A stretch of 64,000 nucleotides of DNA from Cryptomeria japonica (Eukaryota; Streptophyta; Pinopsida; Cupressales; Cupressaceae): contig NC_081413.1 in the NCBI RefSeq assembly GCF_030272615.1, positions 335,954,302 to 336,018,301 of the forward strand, in the 5' to 3' direction. The translations under genes and the position numbers were made by a program. Every line of letters begins with the position of its first letter. Within the stretch, counting starts at the first letter, position 1. Positions 47,482-59,114 of the stretch are shown in pieces. Below the pieces are notes generated by a model. It was given only the letters and a program-made list of their open reading frames with translations, searched no databases and was not told the DNA's origin.

Positions 47482-50400
47482 TTACTCATATAAGCTATCA
47501 AGATTATGCGGTCCTTCGTTCCCCGTAAATCTATCCTTTTTTAGGAGCTCTTTAATACTCATATTAATATCTTCCCCGTGCCAAATTATTTGAGAATCAG
47601 AGTTAACACCTAGGTTCACCAAACAGTCTGCCACCATATTTTTCTCTCTAAAGGCATGTTCAATGATAATATCTTTAAAACTACTAATGATTTCCCTAGC
47701 TTTAAAAATAATGTTTTCAATAGACCACGATGGCTCGGTTTCCCCCTTCAAACACTTAATGATATTAAGTGAGTCTCCCTCAAGCCATAATTTATCATGA
47801 TTTAGGTCCTTAGCTATAATAAGAGTGTTCAGCATAGCTGAGGCTTCAGCAAAATGACTGGTTTGACTCCCGAAAGGACCAGCAACTACCACTAGGCAAC
47901 TTCCAGCAAAATTCCTGACAATGCCCCCATAACCAGCTTTACCCAGATTCCCCTTAGAAGCCCCATCAAAGTTGGCCTTTAGCCATCCCTGGGGTGGAAA
48001 ACACCAAACAAGAACTTCTCTGCCCTTCTCCTTACTAGGTTTGGTAGTTGAGAGGTTCCACCTGTCATTGAAGTCTTCTTTTGTAGTTGGTCCATCATCA
48101 GTACCATTGATGCATTCGAAGATACTCCTATAAAATTTATCCACCACCACTTCAGGGATGGCACTTTTATCCCTAAAGATCCTATTATTACGCTCTTTCC
48201 AGATATTCCAGATAACATTCGAGAAGATAAGTTTCCAAAGCCCCACTATCTTTGGGTTGGAATTAGGGCATTGCTATTGCTGCCAAGATTCCCCAAGAGA
48301 GTTTGGAAAGACCCAACTCAGCTTCCACCCACTTAAAATAATCTTCCAAATTTTCTTGGCTAAAGGTACATTGATGGTGGATATGGCAAGCAAACTCTTC
48401 TTCCCTACAACAAAGAGAACACCTGTTAGGAAAAACAAATCCTCACTTTTGAAGGTTGTCCAAAGTTAATACCTTGTTTTAGATAAAGATCAAAAAAAAA
48501 ATATTAACTTTAGGAACTAACTTTTTGTTCCAAAATTTAGCCCAAATAGGAGTTTCTTCCACTTTGTTTTGGATAGCCACGACCGAGGACACAAAATACT
48601 TCCCATCCAGGGTTTCCTTCCATATCAAACTATCCTCTTTGTTGTCTCTAAGAATTTTAGAAGAAAGCACAACCTCGAGAAACTTTAATTCCAGACTCTG
48701 CTGGCTAAAATCAATCCATTTCCCATTTCTCCAGTAATCTCTGACCAAACCCCCAAACCTTCTTTTGAACCAATCTTTCCAATCATAAAGGATTGGAATT
48801 TCCTCCAGAGGTTTATCCATTATCCATCTATCTTCCCAAAATCTTATACTTCTACCATTTCCCAGATTCCACATTCTGCCAGTTGTAGCCAAACTTTTTG
48901 CTGATTGAATTGCATTCCATATTGCAGAACCTTCAACAATAAAAAGAATTATCTAAGATTTCTTCCTTAGAGGGTTGCATGTGAAGATATTTGTTTCTCT
49001 AGATTAAATTCCACTCTCTTTCCTCCCCTTTCATTCTCCAAATTTGTTTAGCTAATAAGGCATTGTTCATAGAACTAATATTCCTTAAACCCAGCCCTCT
49101 AGAGGCCTTAGGAAAACATATTTTATTCCAGGCAATAAGGGGAATTATGTTCTTGACTTCCACTCTCGACCAAAGAAACTTTTTTTGGATTCTTTCAATT
49201 GCATCCACAAACTTTCTAGGAATTTTAAACAAACTGAGGGCATAAACAAATAGGTTTTGGAGAGAAGCTTTGAGCAAAGTAACTTTTCCCGCTTGGCTAA
49301 GGACAACCCCTTCCCAACCAACCAGTTTGGAGTTGAATCTGTCAACCAACTTAATCCAAAAATTATCCATAAGCTTGATACAAAGGGGAAGCCCCAAATA
49401 AGTAGAGGGAAGCTCATCAATTTTAGAGCCAAGAATTCTTTCAATCCTTAATTGTCTTTGAACAGGGGTATTGATGAAGAACAAAGAGCTCTTATCCCAA
49501 TTAATTTTTTCACCAGAGGCAGATTCATAAATATTCAAAACGTTCTTCATATTTTTAGCTTCCCTAATGGTAGCTTCCCCCATAGTAATTGAATCATCAA
49601 CAAGATGTTCATGGGTATAGGTAAAATTGGCAGAGGAAGGTTTCAGTCCTCTGAGATTGCCTTCTTCCACATTTTTAAAGATGAATCTACCCAAACTTTC
49701 AGCTAAAATGGTAAACAAGATAGGGGAAATGAGATCCCCTTGTCTAAGACCTTTGGTACTTTTGAAAAAACTAGAAGGGGATCCATTGACAATAACAGCA
49801 GAAGAGGAAGTTTCCATCAATTGAGAGCAAAGTTGAATAACTTTTTCTCCAAATCCAAATGCTTTCATAATCCTTAAGAGGAACTACCAGTTCACTCTAT
49901 CATAAGCTTTAGCCATATCCAACTTTAGAAAGAAACCCTGATTGTTAGCCGCCTTTAGAGAATGAATATTTTCATGAACTGAAATAATGGAATCCAGAAT
50001 CTGTCTACCGGGGACAAAATCATTCTACTGGGCTGAGATAATTCTTGGAAGAATATCCAGCAGTCTAGAGGTAAGAACCTTAGACAAAATCTTGAAAACA
50101 AAGTTGCAGAGACTAACGGGTCTAAACTTATTAAGAGAATCAGCTCCAGGGATCTTCAGAATAAGGACAATGAAGGTAGCATTCAGTTCTTTGAGAAGCC
50201 TTCTACAGCCAAAGAATTCTTTAACACCTTTACAAATATTAGTCTCCACAATATACCAAAAAGATTGGAAAAAGAACATAGGGAAACCATCCGGTCCAGG
50301 AGACTTAGCTCCTTGAAAAGAGAACACCGTCTTTTTGATTTCCTGATTATTAGGAATTCTGGATGGAGTTTTATTGTCTTCCTTAGTCAAGGTAGGAGGA

Positions 50401-51663
50401 ATAGCTTGCAATAGGAGATTTTGGTTACTAGCATCAAGGTTATCCACTTCTCCCAAAAGGGTACCAAAATAATCTAGAGCTTCCTTTCTTATATCATTAT
50501 CCTCCGTTAAAATCCCTTTATTATAGGATAATCTAGATATCCTGTTAGCCGCCCTATGCTTAAGAGTAGTTAAGTGGAAAAACTGGGTATTTTTATCACC
50601 TTCCTTCAAGTACAAGGCTCTTGATCTTTGTCTCTAGAATGTCTCTTCATTGGAAATAATAGTGTGGTATTTAGATAACAAACCATTTTCCACAGATCTC
50701 ATCTCTTCAGAAAGCCCCTCCTCTTGGATTTTATCTTGAACTTATTTTATTTCAAATTTTATTTGAATTTTACTCTTGAAGATATCCCCAAAAATCTCTT
50801 TGTTCTAGATTTTGATTTTAGCCTTTATAATATCTAGCTTTTTAGCTATTCTAAAAAGAGTCATTCCCTCAACCTCAGAATTCCACCAATCAGCAACACA
50901 AGCTTCTAGCGAAGGATAGGATAACCAAACTTTTTCAAATCTAAAGGGAAGTTTCTCTTAGCAGAAAAAGAATTGGCAGCAAAAGAAATAGGGTAATGAT
51001 CAGAACCAATCTTGATAACAGACGCTACAGAACAACTATACTTAGATAACCACTCAGGAGAAATTAAAGTAACTTAACTTGAATAAGATCAACTCCAGTT
51101 CTTCTATTAGTCCAGGTATAGTTAATCCCTTGGAGATCCACATCCATAAGAGCTTGATCATTAATGAAATCAATAAGATCTTGTTTACCATCAAGCTGCA
51201 AGGGAAGGCCTCCCATCTTCTCATCCTCTTTTAGCGGAGTATTGAAATCTCCCACTATAATCCAGCTTTGATCAGCAAAATTAAGTCTGTCGTCAGCAAG
51301 GCTTCTCCAATATTTAGCTCTCCCAATTTTGGTATTAGGCGCATAGACGTTGGATAAAACATAGACAAAGTTATCCTTGATATGCTCAAGCTGCACAGAG
51401 ATCCTATTAAATTCAGAGATGATTTCCTTCCCTTTTATAGTTTTTTGGTTCCAAAAAATTGCAGTTCCTCGAGAGGCTCCTTCGGAGCTAGATCATATTA
51501 CTCCATTATTTTTTAATATTCTGATCTTTTCAACTTTATCCTTACACATCTTGGTTTCCTGAACAAGGACCACATCTAGTTTATGATCTCTTATAATGTT
51601 ACGTAACACATCCTCCTTGTGAGGGGCATTCAATCCTCTTATATTCTAGGAAATTATCTTCAT
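47482..51663 (-). pseudogene. LINE ORF2 (endonuclease, reverse transcriptase, RNase H)
   Basis: Starts ATG at 51663. The endonuclease has NIRGLNAPHKED, LVQETKM and WIIVGDFNTPL. RT has FQGAKSPGPDGFPMFFF, KFRPVSLCNFVFKILSK, KLDMAKAYDRVNW, GLRQGDLISPILF and a VDD active site (HEHLVDDSITM). A zf-RVT-like segment follows at 48479-48892. RNase H has ANFDGASKGN, AEASAMLNTL and LEGDSLNI, and ends at 47482. About 1390 codons. Stops such as SWN to S-stop-N just after the start, plus frameshifts, inactivate it. Known role: target-primed reverse transcription. Confidence 0.9.
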
Positions 51664-51708
51664 ACTTTAACCAGAGATAGGGTTGACTCAATGGAACACT
51701 GTGTTCCA

Positions 51709-53122
51709 TCAACATGGTTCTTCCAACTTTCCTGTTCCCTTTGATGTTTTAGAGATGGTCTCCCCTGCTTTTTTGTTTTGGCTTCCAACGTCTGCCTTTT
51801 TCTTATTCTTGCTTCTAGTTGCAATACCTCCATTGGGTCCCTCCTTATTCAATTTTCCCTCTTTTGTGCCATGAATCCTAATATTTCCTTCCAGGATTTC
51901 CGTTTCCAAACTATGTGATGGGGTTTGGCATTGGGATGGCTTTGGGCTTCCATTAGTTAGAAGCAACAAAGGCTCAAAATCAGAAAGGTTAAAATCTTGT
52001 GCTTCATTAAAGTCTTCCTCAAATTCTTTTGAGTAAGATGACGCAAACACATCATCATTGGGACTTTCCTCTACTTTCTCCTAACTGAATGATCCAACCT
52101 CCTGGTCCTCTGGATCATTTTTATTATTTAACTCTCTTCTTTGCTCATCTTCTTTAGTACTTTCTATTTGATTATTAGAACATACACAAGCACAAGTAGG
52201 TTTTTCATTATTACTATTCACATCCTTCTTCACCTTCTTTTCTGGCTCCATCACTTCCTTATCAGGATCACACCCTACTGATGGGTCTCCTTTTTTCTCT
52301 TTAGTTTGCCATTTCTACTTCTGTTGTACACTGCTATCAGTCTTGCTTTCCTTACCCTTCTTAAGCAGATAGGATTTTGCCCAATGGCCTGATTTTTTGC
52401 AATGGAAGCAAGCAAACGGAAGCGATTCATATTCAATTGCTAGGGTCCATTTCCCTAAATTAAAATCTCAATAGATTGGGGCATGTTCATCATTTGATTA
52501 ACATTTACATAGATGTGAGCAAAGACTAACCTTGATTTAGCTGCAGTCATTGGGTCAATCGAGAGAAGTTCTCCAAAAGAGCTCGCTATCCCCTTAAAGA
52601 CTTCTTCATTCCATAATTCTAGAGGAAGGCCTGGGAGGTGCGTCCAAACAGGTGCCGATACAAAAAAAGACTCATCAAGAGAGAGGTTAGGAACCCATTT
52701 CTGTAGAGCCAAAGTTGACTTGTCGAACATCCATGGGCCTTCACATAGAGCCTTATTCATATCTTCTTCAGAGTTAAAAGCAAAGGAAAAAAAGCCCCTA
52801 GGCAACGCCACCACATCCACGTGACCCTTGAGAACCCATTTCCTCCTTATAAAATACCTAACAACATCAATGTTAGGCCTAAAACCAGCAAATCATCCGA
52901 TTAATGTCATGGCTAAACCAGTGACAGTGAGATCCACTAGCTTATCCGGACAAAAATAGCAACCAACCCTGAAACTGGATCAGAGATGTTTGTAACTTCC
53001 GGAAGTCCTGATTTTACCAGTGGCTTCACTCCAAAAAGTGAAGACCATTTTATTTTCTTACCTCTATCATGTGGGTCCCCAGTTTTGGAATCTTTATCTT
53101 CCACCGATTTGACTGTCTCCAT
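51709..53122 (-). pseudogene. LINE ORF1 (nucleic-acid-binding Gag-like protein)
   Basis: From METVKSVEDKDSK (53122) through KIKWSSLFG. It then has a DUF4283-like domain: GFFSFAFNSEEDMNKAL, GPWMFDKSTLALQKW and THLPGLPLELWNEE (52455-52820). The zinc knuckle at about 52380-52425 reads CFHCKKSGHWAKSY, with Tyr in place of the last Cys (TGT to TAT). The acidic and basic tail ends GGIATRSKNKKK ... GKLEEPC at 51709. Two frameshifts and a few stops occur. Known role: RNA binding in the LINE ribonucleoprotein. Confidence 0.82.
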
Positions 53123-53296
53123 GTCCTCTTTTGTACCTTGGGATGCCTAGAAACCAACCTAATTTCCAGTTCCACCCCCAGAAAGACTGCCTTCCCCAAG
53201 AAATCCACCATTCCCAGATTTGAAATTTGGGATTCTCGCTCGCCGCTCTCCTTGCCTCTCCACACTCAACATCATTCTTTTATTTGGGAGTGGGTT

Positions 53297-53422
53297 GTTC
53301 CGGGAGTGGGTTTCATCATTTTTGAAGGGTTGGTAGAGCCTGCAAACCCACTACCCTTTATTCGTTGGCAAGAGGATGAGTTGAAGGCGAGATGAAGAGA
53401 GTGTGCAAGAAGAGGATGGGAG
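53297..53422 (+). pseudogene. Exon-like ORF interrupted by the LINE, right part
   Basis: Continues the frame of 45232-45528 after the duplication: VPGVGFIIFEGLVEPANP, FIRWQEDELKAR, TGA (probably CGA), then RECARRGWE. The frame runs into a strong splice donor GGGAG/GTGAGTAT at 53422/53423. This supports a former host or TE exon split by the LINE. The open frame that starts inside the LINE at 53069 is not its start. Confidence 0.5.
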
Positions 53423-53529
53423 GTGAGTATTAGGGTTTTCTTCAGAGTTGGCTTTGGTGGTGGTGGGTATAGATAGATGGATTGGATGGAGGTTATTTGA
53501 TGACTCCAATATTTTAGTAATCTTTCTTG

Positions 53530-53800
53530 AAGCTTTAAATCAATAAAATATCATATTACCTACTGGTAGGCCAGAAAGTGACAATCTGATAAACCCTAAC
53601 AGTAAATAGTTGCAAAAGGTCAACACTTATTATAATATATTCCCCCAAAATAATGAAATTTTTGCCAAAATAAATCATTTGAATAATTTTTTTTTGATAA
53701 GTGAATAGCTAGTTAGGGTCAACACCCATTATATTAAGATTAAAAAAAAAAGATACAACAGTATTTGACTTGTAGCCAAAAATACATCCCGGTAGCATTT
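53530..53800. other. AT-rich spacer with a T run
   Basis: A run of T at about 53688, then GATAAGTGAATAGC..GGTCAACACCC, looks like the 3' end of another minus-strand retroelement or retrocopy. No duplication could be matched. Confidence 0.35.
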
Positions 53801-53807
53801 CCAATGA

Positions 53808-54170
53808 TCACCCATAACAATTCATAACCCACAATACAAAATTCAAGCATAAAAATAGAATGAAGCATCTGCACCATACTTCAGGGATAAGAGACATTCC
53901 CAGTCCTCCTTGCCACCTCCATAGCTTCACATTCCTCCTTGACTTTCTTGGCTTGTAAGATGAGTGGGTAATCTTGTCCACAGTTAGCATGATCTTCGCC
54001 ATTGCAATTTCCTCCACATCGCATATGTCATCCTCAATCCATTCCTCTCCACTCCCCAACTCCAGTGCCCCTACAATCTCAACTGCATCCTCCTCATCAA
54101 TTTCATCTTCTTCTACCAACTCTTAAGTGGTCAGGTAGTCCCAATGCCAATCGTCCTCCTCAGGTTCCAT
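53808..54170 (-). pseudogene. Small acidic ORF, minus strand, unidentified
   Basis: ATG at 54170 gives MEPEEDDWHWDYLTT, TAA (probably CAA), then ELVEEDEIDEEDAVEIVGAL and a hydrophilic end KPRKSRRNVKLWRWQGG before TGA at 53808. The T run at about 53688 on the plus strand would serve as its poly(A) side, so it may be a processed fragment. No family recognised. Confidence 0.4.
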
Positions 54171-54599
54171 GATTTTGGATACATACATGAGGAAATTGAT
54201 ACTGCAGAGTATATCACTCCTTCATGTTTGCAACAACTGTGCATCTTGTGTTTTCACAATCGAAAATTTAAAAACCCTTCCAATGTAATAGTTTTGTGGG
54301 AGGGGTGTTAGCACATATTTTTGCAAAAATATTCTTTGCTATCTATTGATGTCTTATATGTATATTTTCATCATGAGAGCATTTCCTGTTGGATTGCATG
54401 TGCAAGAGATATGTTGTTGTGTCAGAGAAATCCAATTGTAGCCTGAATCTACATGAACAAGTATCACTTGGGCATATTAAGGGATGGCATTAAGTATGGT
54501 GACATTGTGATAACCTTTATCATGACAGTCTTTGCATAGCAAGAGCATATTTTAGGGTTCATCACAGAAGCAGGGTCATGAGTATGTTAAAAGATGTTT
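54171..54599. other. Spacer, nothing recognised
   Basis: AT-rich, no open frame of note, no repeat structure seen. Confidence 0.5.
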
Positions 54600-55790
54600 T
54601 TAGTGCCCTAGAAGTCCATTAGCATGGTTGTGGAAAGTCGTATTTGTGAAATAAATCCTTCTCTTCATAAGATATAAATTATGTTTATCAGCATAAGTCA
54701 CCCCGATAAGATTTCCTAAGGAGAAAAAGGTGCATGTCGATCGACAAAACTCACACCGATGAGTCCAATGGAATTTTCTCAAGGTGCGATCGGCAACAAG
54801 AAGTTGGGAGAGTTAGTAATCCATCAAGAAAATCTACACCAATAGCACAACAAGAAGGCAAAGTCATCGGCATAGCATTCACCATCAGAAGCACAGGGAA
54901 AAGGTTACCCTGACACCCGATGAGGTTATCGATAGAAATTATGCCAATGTCAAATGGAGCGGAATACTTGTTGTCGATGTCATCGGGTCATCCAAAAGTG
55001 TCATCTTATGCTACCTCTTATGCTACCCCGATACCCAATGGACTAGGTGGCGAAGATGGAGTTATCGACCTGACCTACTCTGATGAGGCGATACCAAAAG
55101 GAGGAGAATGTTAAGTCATTGGGGTAGCTTGAAGCCATCGGGGAGAGGTCTTTTAGGCTATGTCGATATCCGATGAGAAAGACAAGCCGGGCATGAAAAA
55201 GGAGACTTGATCGGGATAAGTTACACCGATTGAAGTCAAAGTCATCGGGATATCATTGTCGCATCGAGAGGAGACATTTTTTGTTACACCGATACCCGAT
55301 GAGAAAGTGGAGATAGGTGCAAATAAGGAGATCCCATTGGGTAAACGTATGTCGATAGACCGGAGAAGTAAAAAGATACACAAGTGTGAAGGCGAGGACA
55401 TCGGGTCATCGGAGAAACATAAAATGAGTTGTTCAAATACCCGATAAGGTGACCCGATGTAACAAATGAGATGTGGACTATGAAGGAGGACTCATCGGGA
55501 TAACTTAAACCATTAGAGGAGCATATGTGGAGCTATGCCGGTACCCGACGGGTAGAATGCCACTAAGGAATAGAAGGAGGGTACATCAAAATGACCTACG
55601 CCGATGTGACATAAAGGTGAAAGAAAATCCGAGCTAGAAGGCGGAGCCATCGAGAAAGTTATAACCATCGGAATGAGATAAAATGAGCTACGTCGATGCC
55701 CGATGAAGTGATTAGGGAGACCTATGTCAATCAAAAAGGCAGGTGGTGCTAAGTGATTGAATCATCAGGAGGAGTTATGCTGACTAGCTG
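54600..55790. repeat. Degenerate array of CATCGGG / CCCGATG motifs
   Basis: Units roughly 60-110 bp apart combine a direct CATCGGG (for example 54975, 55253, 55398 and 55493) with the inverted form in ACCGATACCCGATGAG (for example 55030 and 55287) or TCGATGCCCGATGA (about 55692). Short open frames in both directions cross it because the repeat is GA/TC-rich. They are not conserved. It ends about 110 bases before a TATA box. Confidence 0.65.
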
Positions 55791-55907
55791 TTGCAAAATC
55801 TGATTTTAACGAATCCACCTGCCATTATTAAATATAGGAAACAGATAGGTTTGTGCTTGCATGAGGCAAATCATAGCACCATTTCAATTAAGTAAATGTT
55901 CCTGATG

Positions 55908-55914
55908 TATAAAA
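55908..55914 (+). promoter_or_regulatory. TATA box upstream of the 56030 ORF
   Basis: TATAAAA, 116 bases before the ATG at 56030. Another TATATATGG lies 10 bases further on. The spacing suits a plant promoter with a short leader. Confidence 0.45.
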
Positions 55915-56029
55915 TCTATATATGGAAGTTGGTATAAGGAATTTGCATAATAGATTGAAGCGAACAAAAGGATTGAATCGAAACTAAACTGCAAAAATTT
56001 GAATTTCAGAAAGATTGAAGGATTCAAAT

Positions 56030-57721
56030 ATGGAGGGTTCTAGTTCCAAAAGCAAGAGGAAGGTCACTGAGGTTTCTAAGAGTGCCTCAAAGAAGTCTAA
56101 AGGTGGAGAAAGTGTGCAGAAGTGGAAGTTAAATCAAGACATGGTTGACCAAATGAGCTCACCAGGAGCCAAATCTTGAAGATCTAAAGCTAATTTGCCT
56201 ATCTGTTACTAGTTAGATCATGATTTAAAGGAAATTGGTGATGTCTGGACCAGAGTTAGAGACCACGAATTTTTCTTGTATCATTACTCATGAAGGAGCA
56301 AATCAAACCCAATTTCAAACCCCTGGATGACTGGATTTGGTAAACTAGTGGTCCCTAATGTCTTTGTAAATATTCAATTGATGAAAACACTGGATAGGGC
56401 TTATAATTCCATGAAAAGATGTATCCAATTACCAAATGGCGATGCATTCATCTGTCTTTCAGTAGCTACCGTTCATGAGGTTTTTGGGCTTGGTTTAGAA
56501 TCTGATGTGCCTCTAACTCTTGAGAAACTGGAAGAAGAATATACCAAGATAGACATTGTATACAATGGGCGGAATTTGGCCATACATAAGGCTGAGAAAG
56601 GGAAGTTGACAAATGAAGACAGACCCCCATTTGACATCAACATTTTCAGGCAGTATTTGTAGTATACGTACATGGCATGTGGTTAGGTGGGAGGAGTTAA
56701 GGTTCCAGATGTGGCTCGAATCATTCTCTTTCTAGGTTGGGACCTTAGTGCATCCTTTATTTCTGATAGCCTATTGCATTCAGATAAGAAGGATTTCAAG
56801 TTATACATTCAGGGCGTAAATGATATTTTCATTGGATCAAGATATGATCCAGATGATAAGGCTATGCTTTTGTGGGCCCTTTATCCTTTGAATCGAAGAC
56901 CTAAGATTATAGATGTGGATAAGGCCTTCGGTCACATGATGAAGTTAAAGGTTGGTGAAGTGGATCCCATGCTCACAGCAAACATGTGAATTGACATTTC
57001 CAAATTAAACAAGGCATAGATGAAGATGTCGGCAAGAGAGACAAAGAAATACAAGTCACTATATGAATAAATCTTGAGAAGTTGAGGCCAGCCTGTACCC
57101 CAAATAGCAGATAAATCAAAACTAAAGAAGAAGTGTGAGGAATTGCATAAAGAAAACAAGAAGTTGAAGGAGATAATGCAAAACATAAGGGCAGACATTG
57201 CATGTGTCTTACTGTCAAAGAGATTTGAAAAATTAAATGGAGTTCTTGAAGACTTCTGGATAGTTTACCAGAAGAATATGGAAAACATTTTGTCACATAA
57301 GAGACTTTCTAATAGATTACATATGCTCCTGCAGGATAAGAAGGCTAGTAAGACAGACAGTGCTATTATTGAAAAAATCTAGAGACTGATGAAAAATGAG
57401 AAGTTTGATGCAGCCTTGAAGGTTGAATATGATGATTGTCAGGAAATTGTGCAGCACGATATTCCAAAGGTGATGGATGAAATAGGGTAGATTAAAGACA
57501 AGAATGTATGGATTACAGAATGTCAATCATTACTTAATGCTTCCCTAGGTATTGCGCGGGTTGACTCCTTGGACATGGCAGAGACAGTGGATCAGTTGGA
57601 AAACTTTGTGACTATAGAGATGGTAGTGTGGGATATCATCTTCAACTCCAACAGTTACAAAGATGAGGCCTACCTTCGGCATATTCAGAAATGTGGCTGG
57701 GTCCTGGATGGCCAAAGTTAA
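56030..57721 (+). pseudogene. Unidentified 563-codon ORF, single frame with about a dozen stops
   Basis: ATG at 56030 gives MEGSSSKSKRKVTEVSKS, a Ser/Lys-rich possible nuclear signal. The same phase runs to TAA at 57719 with no frameshift. Stops (for example near 56176, 56209, 56291, 56660, 56684 and 56987) are mostly consistent with CAG-to-TAG, CGA-to-TGA or CAA-to-TAA changes. Folded-looking centre: GFGKLVVPNVFVNIQ, RCIQLPNGDAFICLSVATVH, VPDVARIILFLGWDLS. The C-terminal third is a probable coiled coil (KKKCEELHKENKKLKEIMQN). The layout resembles LINE ORF3 (45722-47459), but I cannot prove homology. It could be a captured TE protein or a dead host gene. Confidence 0.6.
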
Positions 57722-58460
57722 CTTGTGTCAATTGTATTGTGTTTTGTAATATTGTTAGTTGTTATAGCAGTTAGGGAGTTATTAGTTAGGTTTTTATCAG
57801 TTTTAGTTTGTATTAATGAAAGGGTGTGTCCTTTGATTTGTGCCTTTTGAGTTTCATATGTATAGGGAATCATTTTTTTATACAGAGGGGGGTACACAAT
57901 TGAAAAAACTCCTATCTTTCAGATTGTTTGTTGGGACTAGTAGTGTTACATAAAGCAAGTCTGTAGAAATGAAAAGTCATTTTGTGCAAGCAAGAATATC
58001 ATGAAGTACCTGTGAGTCTGTAGCTTTTGTATACCTTTTTATTCCAAAATTAATATATAAGATTTGTTGTCTTTATCTTCAGATCATTTTATGTTACATG
58101 GTGTTGATGAATCAAGTTCTTTGGATAAATCTAATTAAGATTTTCTGCAGTGTGCCATCACATGTTGTTGTGTAGGAAATAGAATTTCCTTCGTTATTCT
58201 TGCAACACATAATGAAACCATTGCATTGATAGTCTTGCATATTTGTAAGTTTTTCAAACTATCTCCAAAGTTGATTGTGAATATTCATCCACTAACATAT
58301 AAATTGTCATATAAGGCACTGGTCTATTGTTACTTTTCTATGAGTAAATTTGGTGTGCATAAGGTCCTCATCAGGGAAACGTACTACTTATTTCTATCAG
58401 TATTGTTTTTTCATAATTACTTAAGGTTCCAACAACATTCTTTTATAAGCATTCTTTCAC
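57722..58460. other. AT-rich 3' flank of the 56030 ORF
   Basis: Looks like a 3' UTR and spacer: TTGTATTGTGTTTTGTAAT and GTTTGTATTAATGAAAG directly follow the stop. No gene. Confidence 0.45.
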
Positions 58461-58599
58461 TATTAATTACATCCAATTTTTTAGATCAAAGAAAATTAAA
58501 AGCACATAATAAAGCGTAGTTGCAAGAAACATTTTGCCATTCTTGCAAACAACTAAATTGATAAGTTTAAATTCACTATAAAGAAGTCTATTTGTGCTT

Positions 58600-59114
58600 T
58601 GGAGATTAAGGTATACCTGCCTAGGTTTAGTGGAGCCTAAAGTGCAGAAGAATTTGGTCTTTGACCATTTCTGTTCATTGGCCAAGGCTGATTGAGAAAT
58701 CAGTAGGAGATTTGGCAAAGCTCTAGGATTTTCCAATATGTGGTTTTGGGAACCAACAAGGGGAATGAGGAGGTTCTCATCCACATTGTCGATGACCACA
58801 TCAATGTCATGCAAATATGCATGCTCGAACATCATCTAGGTGAGTTTTTTCACCCACTCCTTGGAAATCCTAACATATAATAACATGGCAAGAAAAAAGG
58901 TTGGAATGTGCGAACCGACCCTATGCTTATGATACACCATAAAAAACTCCAACCCTAGCACTTTATTGACCGGATGCATTATGTACGGGTGGTCATTCAC
59001 CAAGACCCCCCCTAACCATTTATCTATGACTTCACCTACAAATGTTGCCTGTGGTTTTGTTGCCCTGAGAATAATTGGCGTGTCCATCACTCCCACCTCA
59101 GTGTTTCCAACTCA
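58600..59114 (-). pseudogene. Unidentified coding remnant, minus strand
   Basis: One minus-strand frame reads VGNTEVGVMDTPIILRATKPQ, then FVGEVIDKWLGGVLVNDHPYI, then VRISKEWVKKLT, TAG (58836-58838), then MMFEHAYLHDIDVVIDNVDEN ... LGSTKPRQ. No frameshift is needed and the TAG fits CAG to TAG. No family recognised. The frame probably leaves coding sequence near 58600, where AT content rises. Confidence 0.5.

Larger units (their letters stand above)
45538..53286 (-). mobile_element. L1-type LINE, about 7.7 kb, with an extra third ORF
   Basis: Minus orientation. A short T run (45539-45546) marks the 3' poly(A). The 10-bp duplication GGAGTGGGTT flanks it at 45528-45537 and 53287-53296. Order along the minus strand: ORF1 (DUF4283-like, zinc knuckle), ORF2 (endonuclease, RT, RNase H), ORF3, tail. 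The 5' end seems complete, since ORF1 starts about 165 bases in. All ORFs carry stops and frameshifts, so it is dead. A near-full-length plant L1 with RNase H is usually smaller, and the extra ORF accounts for the excess. Confidence 0.88.

Noticed and set aside
53069..53296. Plus-strand ORF start for the exon-like gene
   Set aside because: This part is inside the LINE, antisense to its ORF1. Only the sequence after the target duplication belongs to the interrupted ORF.
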